The notes under the pieces were generated by a model. That model was not told where the DNA came from, ran no database searches, and saw only the letters and a list, made by a program, of their open reading frames with translations. Positions 19,089-28,126 of a stretch of 64,000 nt of DNA are shown piece by piece (position 1 is the first letter of the stretch; each line of letters starts with the position of its first letter). Both the position numbers and the translations under genes were made by a program. The stretch comes from Effrenium voratum. Lineage: Eukaryota > Sar > Dinophyceae > Suessiales > Symbiodiniaceae. The DNA is taken from positions 776,073 to 840,072 of the forward strand of contig CAUJNA010003013.1 of assembly GCA_963377175.1 (NCBI GenBank). The letters are read 5' to 3'.

Positions 19089-20913
19089 GTGACCTGAGCT
19101 TCTTCAATCCAAGCGGAAGCTTAATCGGATATCCGGATCCTGGTTGAGCTTGCTTGTACTCGTCAATGGTGGGACATTCTCCTCGATGAGGGAAGTAGAA
19201 TTCTTCTTCTCCGAGATTGACATCGGGATCGACATGTGCCAATGAGGCTCTCTCGCACTCTGTCAAGTTGGGATGAGCTCTTCTTGGATCTTTGTTGAAC
19301 TTGTTCATGAAGCGGGAGAGGTTTGCCTTGGTCTCCGCGAGCTCTTCCTCTGCGTCCTTTTTGTTCAAATCTGGTTCGAGATAGATTCCCTTGAGTTCTT
19401 GGATGAACTCGTCTAGGTTCTCTGAATTGTGATATTCCACGATGACTTTTGGCTTGACGGATCTTTCCCCGGAGGGTTCCATCGTCTCTTCTTCAGCTTC
19501 GTCCTGATCGGTGGAACGCCGTCTCTTCTTGGTCTCTGAGGAAGTATCTTTTTCCTTGCTGTGCTTGGTGGAATTCACATAACTGAAGAAGGCATCGGCA
19601 AATTCACAGATCTTGGTGTCGTACATCTCGTAATCTTCATAACTGAGATGCTTCTTCATGATCCACTTGTTGCTCGCCATGAGGCTGCCATCAGGTTCAA
19701 ATGCTGCAACAATGTTCCTTGCCGCGATGGTTTTGTCTGTCGACGCTGTTCGCTCTTCGGAGAGTCGGATGCCATAGTCTTGGTCCTTGAGGAATGCAAG
19801 GATCAACAGTGCATCTCTTCCTGCTGTCACATGGGTCAATGCGGCTTCTGACTCATCGTCGTCAAGGATGACGTCATCGATGCATGCCATGTGGACGTGC
19901 ATTCTCTGGGATTTCCCAGATTTGAGCCCGTCCTCCATGATGCTGAAGAGCTGATTTCCATAGGTTGCATGGAACATGAATGTGATGGGCTTCTTCGCGA
20001 ACGGCTTGATTTTTCTCTCTTCTTCAATGGATGGTGGTGCCGGCCTTCGCATTCTGTGCGTGGGCTGAGCTGTGCCTTCATCTTCATGAGGCGCCTCGGA
20101 TCTTGACGGATGCGGACTTGGCGGAATAGATTCCGTTGGTAGATCATAGTCCGGTTCGTCGTGTTGAGGCTCTTTCTGCTGCTCAGAGTACAGGGGTCGT
20201 CCAAAGGATTGGATCTCGACTTGTCGTGTGTGTCCGCTGTTGCATCTCACGTAGAACTCCATCTCTGGATCGACATAGAATTCCTTGCCATCGGGCCTGA
20301 GTGCATTTTGTGCGGATCTTGTGGTGAGCTTGTCGATCCATCGATTCCTTGGAACAATTTCTCCCCGTGCCTTGCGCTCCTTATATGGCCCGTCCACGGA
20401 TGGAAATACGAATGCAATTTCGGAACGTGATTTTCCATAGCTCGGGAACATAGCCATCAAGAGAAGTCCTGGCTTATTTCCAATGAAGTTCCTGGCATGT
20501 GTGATGCAGGTCAATGCGTCATAGAGCTCGACGGATCCATCAGGACCCATGTCCACTTGTCGTCTGCATTCCTTATGGATTCCATGCCTTGGATCATGTC
20601 GAAGACATCCGGAAAATGATCTGCTCATTCTCTTAATTCGCCAGAGGATGAGATCTGTGATCTGTTTCGCCTTGGATGGATCCATGCGGAAGTATTTGCA
20701 AACCTGTTCGACATTCTGGACGGTCTTCTCGAGATCAATGTTGCCGTTGTGGCATACCATCGGGATGATGTCGGCTCCGTAAACTTCGGATTGAGCATTG
20801 GTGTAGCAGCCGATGCTGTAGACCTTCTTGATGAAGTCCATGTATTGCTTCTCCGTATGAGGTCCTTCACCTTGGACTGTTGGCTGCCAGTAATCGTTGA
20901 ATCTAGCCTTCAA
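18991..20913 (-). CDS. Tpt1/KptA-like RNA 2'-phosphotransferase domain protein (retroelement ORF2)
   Basis: The longest open frame in the window, 640 codons. Tpt1/KptA enzymes move an internal RNA 2'-phosphate to NAD+ during tRNA splicing or RNA repair. The N-lobe hallmark LRHDP is seen at residues 104-108 after SRSFSGC and before DMGPDGSVELYDAL, as in the family pattern LRH.P...G...D..G...V..LL. The C-lobe hallmarks are FHAT (H315), EDGL (327-330) and QRMHVHM (336-342), matching the HGT, GL and R..HVHL motifs. The two lobes are separated by about 200 residues, including a Pro/Glu-rich hydrophilic stretch (240-300), much longer than in single-domain KptA. The reading is protein-like upstream of the first ATG too (to about 21020), so the true start is earlier. 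The C-terminus runs out of frame into the EEP-like fragment. The function within the element is unknown. Confidence 0.65.
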   Translation of the reverse strand: MKARFNDYWQPTVQGEGPHTEKQYMDFIKKVYSIGCYTNAQSEVYGADIIPMVCHNGNIDLEKTVQNVEQVCKYFRMDPSKAKQITDLILWRIKRMSRSFSGCLRHDPRHGIHKECRRQVDMGPDGSVELYDALTCITHARNFIGNKPGLLLMAMFPSYGKSRSEIAFVFPSVDGPYKERKARGEIVPRNRWIDKLTTRSAQNALRPDGKEFYVDPEMEFYVRCNSGHTRQVEIQSFGRPLYSEQQKEPQHDEPDYDLPTESIPPSPHPSRSEAPHEDEGTAQPTHRMRRPAPPSIEEERKIKPFAKKPITFMFHATYGNQLFSIMEDGLKSGKSQRMHVHMACIDDVILDDDESEAALTHVTAGRDALLILAFLKDQDYGIRLSEERTASTDKTIAARNIVAAFEPDGSLMASNKWIMKKHLSYEDYEMYDTKICEFADAFFSYVNSTKHSKEKDTSSETKKRRRSTDQDEAEEETMEPSGERSVKPKVIVEYHNSENLDEFIQELKGIYLEPDLNKKDAEEELAETKANLSRFMNKFNKDPRRAHPNLTECERASLAHVDPDVNLGEEEFYFPHRGECPTIDEYKQAQPGSGYPIKLPLGLKKLRSHDDPEIIRAYADIPGIADAADRPSSCGLSQYA

Positions 20914-21035
20914 CCAGAATACTTAACTCCATGTGGTCTCTCGTGCTCAGGAACGAAGTGGAAATCCGGATTGACATCGGGGATGGTTGAGCATTCCCTG
21001 TAGCACTCGTACACAAAATTCAGGAATTTGAAGTT

Positions 21036-21665
21036 TCAGAAAGGTCCTGGGTGTACGGATTCCTTCTGGAGGCTGATGTTTGTATCCGATCCATATGTTA
21101 CAAACCACCGATCATTGGATGTGAGAACAGGCCGCATCACTGGTCGCCTTGGAAGTGCAGGTCGATCACCAGGATGATTGTCGGATTCCGTCTCTTCATC
21201 CAGGATGTTCGTTGGTGCTGGCTTGACCTTGGAGACAAGCCTCAATGCTGGTGGCGGTGACTTTGGAACAAGTTTCGGATGTGGCATCGCCTTTGACGTA
21301 GGCCTTCCTGCGGGAGGATGCCCTTCTTCATCTGAATCATCGTCGTCGGAATCTGGATCATAGTCAACCTGCTCCATGTTGACATTCTCGGGTTGCTGAG
21401 AGGCGGATGGATTCTCATCGGCGACTTGCTCCATAGGGCAGTCTGATGTCTCATCTTCCTCATCACGAGCAGGGGATTCCTTCAACGGTGATGCCCGTCT
21501 CTTGATCATTGACTTTGGCACAGGTGCCGCGGCGCTGGATCGTCCGAAGATCATATTGAGAATGGGCATGTCTTCGAAGTGATCGAGCATACAAGATTGC
21601 AAAGGTCTGATTGGTTGTAAACCGAAAGTGGCTGCGGATGCAAACGCATATTTCTTGAGATTCAA
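21036..21665 (-). CDS. Acidic, proline-rich N-terminal part of retroelement ORF2
   Basis: A 209-codon frame between the pol stop (21776-21778) and the Tpt1-like frame. It begins MNLKKYAFASAATFG, has an acidic run (DYDPDSDDDDSDEEG) and several Pro-rich stretches, and ends PGPF. There is no recognised domain. Its position about 110 bp after the pol stop, same strand and continuous hydrophilic character suggest it is the start of a second, non-pol coding region. A frame change near 21036 leads into the segment before the Tpt1-like frame. Confidence 0.45.
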   Translation of the reverse strand: MNLKKYAFASAATFGLQPIRPLQSCMLDHFEDMPILNMIFGRSSAAAPVPKSMIKRRASPLKESPARDEEDETSDCPMEQVADENPSASQQPENVNMEQVDYDPDSDDDDSDEEGHPPAGRPTSKAMPHPKLVPKSPPPALRLVSKVKPAPTNILDEETESDNHPGDRPALPRRPVMRPVLTSNDRWFVTYGSDTNISLQKESVHPGPF

Positions 21666-21775
21666 AATGGGTCAAGTGCAAACACGCGCATCACGGATTT
21701 GAGGAATTGAAAATATGCAAAACGGAAAAACTCATGCATCAGAATTCGTGGACATGAGGATGATGCCCAGGTTCC

Positions 21776-23245
21776 TCAATAAGCAAACATGGATTCTGCT
21801 ATACCGACTCCTGCAAAAGCAATGATGTCGGGTCCGTGCTTCGTGTTGTGCGCTAGCCACTCAACCAAGAATGCCTTGTTCTGCAACATGGTACGGAAGG
21901 GTGGATGTGCATCTACATTCAAGAGATTGCCGGTGAGGACGGCCTTGATGAGCTCGTCTGCTTTAGCTGAATGCTTGGTCAGCGAATCTGCCAGACAATC
22001 TTCACTCCGTACATGTGCAAGGTCGTGCATCTGTCCACTGTTGCTTTCCTTTCTCAACATCTGGATCAAATGCACTGTTTCTTTCTGTTCCGGTTGATGT
22101 GTTGTGGATGCTGTGGTGACAAGATTGTTCGCATCAGTGCGGATGTGTACATCTGCAATTTCGCCCGTTATGTCTGACCAGAGGCCGCGAAGAAATAATG
22201 CTGAACCGTAACAACGCATTAGTCCGTGCAACTCTGCAACAGTAGTGGGCATGGTTGTGGCGGTGATCTTGTGCGTCTCATAGTCGACCAGTGAGCCTCT
22301 CGAGTTCGATGAGCCCTGGCGAAGATCTCTTTGTTCTGCAAGAAAGATAACATGCGCACGTTGGGATGACTTATCCTCGTTGTTGCGATAGGATGCATCT
22401 GGATAGCCAACTATGCGTGTCTTGCCACGAAGGGGCCAGAATCTCATGCTAAGCGGGATGCTTTTGAAGGTTCTGACTGTCTTCTTAATGGCGCGAACGT
22501 CCTCAATGGTCGGTGATGATGCCTTGGATGCACACCTGGAGAATTGATAACCAATGTGAAACTGCGTTCGCGACTGTAACCAGTTGATCTGACCTAGGAC
22601 ACTTCTGTATGCAGTATGCATTTGTGGCGTAAGAGGAGTGTCGTCCTTCAGGTGTTTGTCAAAAGTGATCTCCTGCAGTTCGTCGATGGCAACATTCTGA
22701 TGAACATTGATGTACCAACCGTGCTTGTCATCTTGCTTCCATTGGATGCGCTGTCCTACGAAGAGGCAATCATTTTTGTCCTCGGAACCAACCTGAAAAT
22801 CTTTCCGAAGTCGTCCCATGATTTCCTTCTCGAACACGTCATCCCCCGTCATAAGAAGATCATCTACATGAAGAGACAGTGCTCCGTGAACTTGTCGATT
22901 CTTGGCATTCTTACCAGAAACAGGATCCATGAGGTAATCAACTGCTCCTTCGAGATCGAAAGTTGTGGATGACTTCTTTTCACTCACCAATGCGGGCTTC
23001 GGAAGCTGCTTGCCGTAGTACACGTATGTACAACGGTCTGCCCGGGTTGGCACCAGTCCGTAGGAACGAAGTGCCGAGTCAATGATGTTCCACCATCTGC
23101 GGGGTGCGTCAGTCAGCCCGTAGGCAGGCTTCTTCACGCGCGCTCCAATGTGTGGTGGATATCCCATTTCAGGAGGTATCTGACAAATGATGTCACGAGA
23201 CTGATCGTATGCTTCGTCTTGGAGAAATGCTGTCTTCAAATCCAT
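21776..23245 (-). CDS. pol: Reverse transcriptase and RNase H of the copia-type element
   Basis: 489 codons, the best-preserved part of pol. The frame starts at the RT motif MDLKTAFLQ (D2). The second RT motif is LSLHVDDLLMTGD (D128, D129), the copia form of the YVDD box. KKPAYGLTDAPRRWW (38-52) is the usual copia segment in between. RNase H follows with D283 (IVGYPDASYR), E338 (VAELHG), D371 (IRTDANN) and D420 (LADSLTK), so all four catalytic acidic residues are present. The frame ends in a TGA at 21776-21778. The part of RT before the first Asp lies in another frame (23236-23805). It copies element RNA into DNA and removes the RNA strand. Confidence 0.95.
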   Translation of the reverse strand: MDLKTAFLQDEAYDQSRDIICQIPPEMGYPPHIGARVKKPAYGLTDAPRRWWNIIDSALRSYGLVPTRADRCTYVYYGKQLPKPALVSEKKSSTTFDLEGAVDYLMDPVSGKNAKNRQVHGALSLHVDDLLMTGDDVFEKEIMGRLRKDFQVGSEDKNDCLFVGQRIQWKQDDKHGWYINVHQNVAIDELQEITFDKHLKDDTPLTPQMHTAYRSVLGQINWLQSRTQFHIGYQFSRCASKASSPTIEDVRAIKKTVRTFKSIPLSMRFWPLRGKTRIVGYPDASYRNNEDKSSQRAHVIFLAEQRDLRQGSSNSRGSLVDYETHKITATTMPTTVAELHGLMRCYGSALFLRGLWSDITGEIADVHIRTDANNLVTTASTTHQPEQKETVHLIQMLRKESNSGQMHDLAHVRSEDCLADSLTKHSAKADELIKAVLTGNLLNVDAHPPFRTMLQNKAFLVEWLAHNTKHGPDIIAFAGVGIAESMFAY

Positions 23246-23805
23246 GTGGAATATATTCCAGCCTTTATTTGAGGCTGCTTGGATTGCAAGGCGGAAACCA
23301 CTCCTGGATGCAGCAGGACTGTCTGTCTGCTGATCCTTCTTCTGCTTGTCTTGGAAGCCTCGGTCTTCAGGAAGTTACCATCCTTGTCTCGCTTCAGGGT
23401 TAGAACCCAGCGACCGGTGACCCAGTTCCTGACCTGAATCTTGCGTGTGTCGACTAAGTCGAACACTTCATTGTCAAGCCATGATTTGCACTCAAGATGC
23501 TTGGCTTCTAGGAATTGCTTCTGATAAGCTCTTATTTCCGTGGCTGTAGCTTCCTTCCGCTTCTTGCCAATGAGTGCGGATGTGGAGGAAGACTTCAAGG
23601 ATTCTTGCTTGGATGAATACAGAACTAAGAGTGCACGGTCATCGTCGGTCATGTTCTTGCATAACTGGTCAACATGATTCTGATCTGTGTATTTCTGATG
23701 AGAGAATCCGCATCGGGGCGATGGGATGAAGGTCCCTTTCACACGTCCAAGAAGGACAGGGTTGCCTTCGATATCTCGGAACCGGAAAGGATCCGGTGTT
23801 CGCAC
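23236..23805 (-). pseudogene. pol: N-terminal part of the copia-type reverse transcriptase
   Basis: This 189-codon frame carries the start of the RVT_2 domain: AKHLECKSWLDNEVFDLVD, then NWVTGRWVLTLKRDKDGNFL. Around 23370 the protein-like reading moves to the frame of the following RT segment, with loss of a few residues at the usual KAR(W/L)V motif. The segment before it (FRFRDIEGNPVLLGRV, KKRKEATATEIRAYQKQFLE) is the normal linker before RT. Confidence 0.85.
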
Positions 23806-25290
23806 AGATCTTCTGTTCGGCTGTCATGAGTGACCAACGCGCTTCATCAAGAACGAGATCAGCTTGGTGATCATCGTAAGATCTGGTCCTCTGAGAGTCT
23901 TCTGAATCTCCATCTTCCTGGTCAGTGTATCTCATGGTTCTTTCTGAACTTCCAGTGCCGGATGAGGTTGGAACATGAGGAATCAGTTCTTCCTCACTTT
24001 CATATTGGACCGGCAAATTCGCTGGATTGTTCGGATTATAATTGTATGAAGATGCAGGATCATGTTTGGGAGAATGCCCAGGTGGCTCATCATTGTCATC
24101 TGGCTTCTTCTTCTTCTTCCCAGTCTTCTGCTTCTTTTGATGGACTGCCGGTTGTTTCTTCTTGCGCAAGTGTTGGCAGTTCAAGATCTTCATCTTCTGC
24201 TTCGGGATTTGTAAGAATCGCAGGCGGTGAAGGTACCACGACAGTCGGAAGAATTGGCTGAGATGATTGCGACTGTGACGGCAAAGAGACATCACCCCCC
24301 AGTCGATTCAGCCCACTTGAGGATGAAATGGACTGTTTTTCGCTGCATCTCCTCCGCCAGGCTTGTCGTGTGGCGGTAGTGGAGGATCCACTGGACTGTC
24401 TGGTGACACACTGCGTGGTGCTGGCGGCATGGGATGATCAGGCTGATGTGGAGGATCCGGAGGAGGATTTGACATGTTCTTGTCCGGAGGCGTTGGAGGT
24501 CTTGGATCAGGCATGGGATGGTCCGGTTGATCAGGTGGCTGCTGCGTGTCAGGTTGTTGAGGTGCATCCGTTGGATCCAGTGGATCCGTCTCGACGGGCA
24601 TCGGCCTGATAGCCGGCGCATCGGTGAACGACTGATGAACGGATGAAAACATCACAGCATGCCAAGTCTTCGGATCATACTTCTCCCAATTGTGTTTTGA
24701 TGCAGGCAAGACCCAAATTCTATTCAGCTGATCAGGCTGCCAGAAGGATATGATTGCATCGTCCGGAGGTGACGTAATAGGCATATTGATGCCAATGGTG
24801 TGGACGTATGCGGTGCATGCATCATACTGAGTGGATGAGATGCACAATTGTCTCAACTTCTTACAGCCATTCCACATGTTCTGACATCGCCAGTCATTAG
24901 GATCTTGCTTGAAGATATCGATTTCAGTCCCAGGTGGATACTGCTTCATCGTCTTCTGGAACTTCTGAACTAGCGGATCCTGGGATGACTAATGGTTGAA
25001 CGTCCTTGTTGAACGGCAGGTCTTGGATTCTGACTGCAAGACTGCTGCTGGTCATGTTGAACTCCTTGTCAATGGCTTCCATCTCCTTTCTCAGGATATC
25101 AACCTGCTTGATGGTGAATGGTTCAAAAAGGTCCTCCAAGAGGTACACCTCGTTGTCAAGCGGTTTCACCTGCAAGTGTCGTAGGAGGATGTGCGCGAGA
25201 TCCTGACAGAACTGGTAAGGATACACCTGTGCCAGTTTGGTCCTGCTTCCGAAGGTACCAGTGTTTCCGTCTAGGGGTTGGTGTTCATGC
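23669..25290 (-). pseudogene. pol: Linker region of pol between methyltransferase-like domain and RT
   Basis: Several frames together cover this region: 25226-24924 (YPYQFCQDLAHILL), 24949-24308 (QCISSTQYDACTA-like start, then a Pro/Asp-rich run with PPDQPDHPMPDPRPP), 24284-24096 (PILPTVVVPSPPAIL and an acidic EDWEEEEE run) and 24295-23669 (KKKKPDDNDEPPGHSP). Frame changes lie at about 24935, 24300, 24100 and 23800. It has no enzyme signature. A long disordered Pro/Glu-rich linker before RT is usual in copia elements. Confidence 0.6.
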
Positions 25291-26169
25291 TTGACTGAGC
25301 TGGAAAAATTTACACTTTCTGAAGATCGGTCTCATGACCTCGGAAGGTAAACAGTGTATCAAGCTCGTGGGCTTGAGACTTCTGAGCCCGGATTCAGGAT
25401 CTTTAAGTCCGTATGCACAGCAATGGAAATCTCCCCAGGTCACGGATGGATCTGAAAACAATTGTTGCATGCGTTTCAGATACCATATCCTGGATGTCTG
25501 AGGATTTTCGATGATGAAGTATCTTCTGTGCTTCAGCTGACATCGCGCAATGGATGCCACAAATTCAACCATGGGAAGGTAGCGTCTCCGCTTTTCCCCA
25601 ACCTTTTGTTGGTCTTGTTGGATGCTCTGCATATTTGACCATGGTCCACAGACCGGTGCCATAAGGATGACATCAGGTGCTTGTTCCCTGATGATCTCCA
25701 TGACCATGTGTCGTCCCTTGGATGTCATTACATCGAATCCTGTGCGGATGTCTACGGGAGTCCCAACCTTAAGACCTGATAGTGCACAGCATTGACTACA
25801 TCTGGCACTTCCTGCAAAGATCTCGAGAACGTGGATCTTTCCCTTACGTACACAATTCCAATGCGCTTGTTCAGGAATGGATGTGAGGTCCTCGACGAAC
25901 ATGTTCTCTGCTGGATGAGGTGCTACAGGTTTTGGGGTTGTTTTTCCCGTGATACGTAATGGCACTGAGCATCTTGGCTTAGGAGCTGGTGCGGATGATT
26001 CCTTTTTCTTGGTATCTGCAGAGGAGCCTGGTTGCTCCTTCTGCAAGGATTCTCGCTCTTCTGGTAACAGAAGATCAATTCCGGGTTTCCCCGGAGGGAT
26101 GGTCTCATCCTTCCTGAGCTTCGTCATGTTAACCTTGATGAGTCGAGTCCCAAGATCAAGTCCTACCAT
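25285..26169 (-). CDS. pol: Methyltransferase-like domain within the copia polyprotein
   Basis: 294 codons directly after integrase. Residues 1-22 (MVGLDLGTRLIKVNMTKLRKD), with in-frame codons upstream (GGIWLKGRVISIEG), are the integrase tail. After a Pro/Lys linker comes a Rossmann-type domain with motifs arranged as in C5-cytosine methyltransferases: HVLEIFAGSARCS (113-124, like motif I), VDI (139-141), PDVILMAPVCGPWS (165-177, like motif IV) and YFIIENP (217-223, like motif VI ENV). The Cys lies in P-V-C rather than the usual P-C, so catalysis is uncertain. From memory, APVCGPW/ENP-type domains recur in other dinoflagellate copia-like polyproteins. This frame is unbroken through the whole domain, unlike most of pol, which may mean recent decay or selection. 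It could methylate element DNA or be a non-catalytic relic. Confidence 0.7.
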   Translation of the reverse strand: MVGLDLGTRLIKVNMTKLRKDETIPPGKPGIDLLLPEERESLQKEQPGSSADTKKKESSAPAPKPRCSVPLRITGKTTPKPVAPHPAENMFVEDLTSIPEQAHWNCVRKGKIHVLEIFAGSARCSQCCALSGLKVGTPVDIRTGFDVMTSKGRHMVMEIIREQAPDVILMAPVCGPWSNMQSIQQDQQKVGEKRRRYLPMVEFVASIARCQLKHRRYFIIENPQTSRIWYLKRMQQLFSDPSVTWGDFHCCAYGLKDPESGLRSLKPTSLIHCLPSEVMRPIFRKCKFFQLSQA

Positions 26170-26242
26170 CGCTCCTTCAATGGAAATGACCCTTCCTTTT
26201 AGCCATATTCCTCCCTTGCTTCCATCGGAATGAATCTTGGGT

Positions 26243-27420
26243 TTATCTTCCAGCCAGTAGAGGCTTTGAACTCATTCGGAGATTTTGAGTAAGGTCTCGT
26301 CGGATGTCTTCGGATTGACGTGCTTCTTGGAAAGCTTGCTTTGACAGCTGCTTGATCTGGATGGCTGTCAGCTCTTCTTCATTCCTGTCAATCGTCAACT
26401 GAGTTGGTGTTGCGACATCGAGTTGGATGAGATCTGCTGGTCGTCTTCCGAATGCGAGCTCCAATGGTGTTACACCCCCGTAGGCGACGGTCTGATTCCT
26501 GACAGTTGCAGCGGCCTTCACTAGCTGCCTGTATGTCACTTTCTTCAGTGTTGCAGGTGCTGTACCTGCTTTGATGGTGTATTCGGTCCCAAGGATATCG
26601 GTGTGATGTCAAGGGACTGATAGAAATGTTCCCATGTGTCTGTCATGAAGGCTTGATCTGCGACAACTGATTTGGGCTGCAAGTGGCACTGGTCAAAATA
26701 GTTCCTGAGGACAGTGATGTTCTCGGCTTCTTGCGTAGTTGTCACTGCCTCTGCAGTGAGCAATGTTGTTGCTCCATCCAGGATGACAAAAAACAATGAT
26801 GTGTTGACAGTGATCAATGAATGTCATGTCACCAAAGGTGTCCGCTCGAAGTCCACTTGTTTTGCTTCGTGATGGTGCATGTTTTGCCGCTTGGCAAACT
26901 TCACACTCACTTCGGATCTTGTCAAATAGATCGAATGTTGATTTCGGCAAATGAAGTGCTCGGGTTCTAAATCGAAATTGATCTGTTGTCATGTGATGAT
27001 GCTGCAGGTGGAGTTTCTTCAACTCTTCGGGATTTGACAATCGCTTGTGTATTCTGCCTAGGGCAAGCGGAAGCGATGTTGGTTCTTCTGAGGATGGTGC
27101 GAAAGGATCTGGCTCAATAGTCGACCGGCCCCTCTTGTCGATGATCCTGTCTGCTGCCGATCCTGAACCTGCTTCTTCGTCCTTAAGCGAATTGTCCGCG
27201 AAGGTGAAAATGGTCTTACCTGTCCACAGGTTAATCATCGGTTTATTTGCCTGGGATGTAAGTCTCCAACTGTCTTCTAAAATGTCTGGATCTCCACCTG
27301 CGGATGCATCAATGATTTCCGTAGTACGTTCTCGGCTAATGTGATCAGGATTGATTGGACATTCCTTGGCTCCATTTGGTGTGAACAGCGCCTTTCGGGC
27401 GTGATGCGCACACGGATGAG
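26243..27420 (-). pseudogene. pol: Integrase of the copia-type element, frameshifted
   Basis: Three frames make up the domain. 27238-26693 has the zinc-binding HHCC part (LHLQHHHMTT and SECEVC, H77/H81/C112/C115) followed by FGDMTFIDH with the first catalytic Asp. 26817-26545 continues as FFVILDGATTLLTAEAV and VVADQAF (D54, second Asp), then ISLGPNTP. 26539-26243 is the C-terminal part (GGVTPLELAFGRRPADL). Where related elements read WPNRAE after GPNTP, this copy reads differently, so the catalytic Glu is not visible. Frame changes lie at about 26820 and 26570. Integrase would insert the cDNA; this copy cannot be functional as read. Confidence 0.85.
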
Positions 27421-28055
27421 CTGCTTGTTCTTCTTGTCAAGGATCCAATGGTCCTGCTTTTGAGACCCAATGATCTTAGGAGTTGCTAGGTCCTCCTTTG
27501 TCTCGGATGATTTTGCTGCACAAACAGTTTCGCTCTTGGTGAGATCCCCGGAGGGAAACTTGATGCTGTTATCATCGTCATAGACATAGTTGATGAGGCC
27601 CTTGTGAGCAATTTCTCCATGCGCCTTCACTCTTGCAACTCCAGCGAGATCGACGAGTGCATGTCCTGCACCGGATACCGGAACTGCTTGACGGTTCACG
27701 CCAAAGGCTTTGCATGTGATCTTGTCACATTGAGGTGTGTGCTCGATGGTCATGTAGAGGTTCCGCATCTGGCTGATGCTGAGAAGGTTCCTTGTTCCAG
27801 GACGTCGATGTTGGTACTGCGTGGAGGAGTTGTGTGATATCGATGACGCAGGGTCCAATTTACCCTGGCGGTCTCTCCGTTTGCAAAAGTGAACTTGGCC
27901 TCGGCTGGGATGTACTCATAGGAGATGATGTCATTCATTGGTTCGATGGCCTGAGTAAAACGCTGGATTGCATGCCAGCTGCCCATAGATCTGGTACATC
28001 CATTGTCCAGAATCGCATAGGTCGGGTTGTGCTGAGGGTTGATGACAGGCGCCAT
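27277..28055 (-). pseudogene. pol: Aspartic protease region of the copia-type element
   Basis: The frame 28055-27750 gives NPTYAILDNGCTRSMGSWHA, the retroviral-type protease active site. It has D-N-G where D-S/T-G is usual, a substitution seen in this broader group as D-x-G-C. FTFANGE follows, then DVLEQGT. A frame change at about 27790 leads to the 27858-27277 frame with NLLSISQMRNLYMTIEH and ITCKAFGVNRQAVPV, completing the protease. A further frame change near 27400 leads to KALFTPNGAKECP and the integrase. The protease would cut the gag-pol polyprotein. Confidence 0.8.
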
Positions 28056-28126
28056 CAGCTTTGTTGCCAGAAGGCTGTGATTTGTTGTGACGGACAGATT
28101 GTGTTCTGAAACTGTATCTGATTGGA

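Noticed and set aside
18991..20913. Plus-strand open frames at 19561-19851, 20161-20430 and others as genes
   Set aside because: They are antisense shadows of the long minus-strand Tpt1-like frame.
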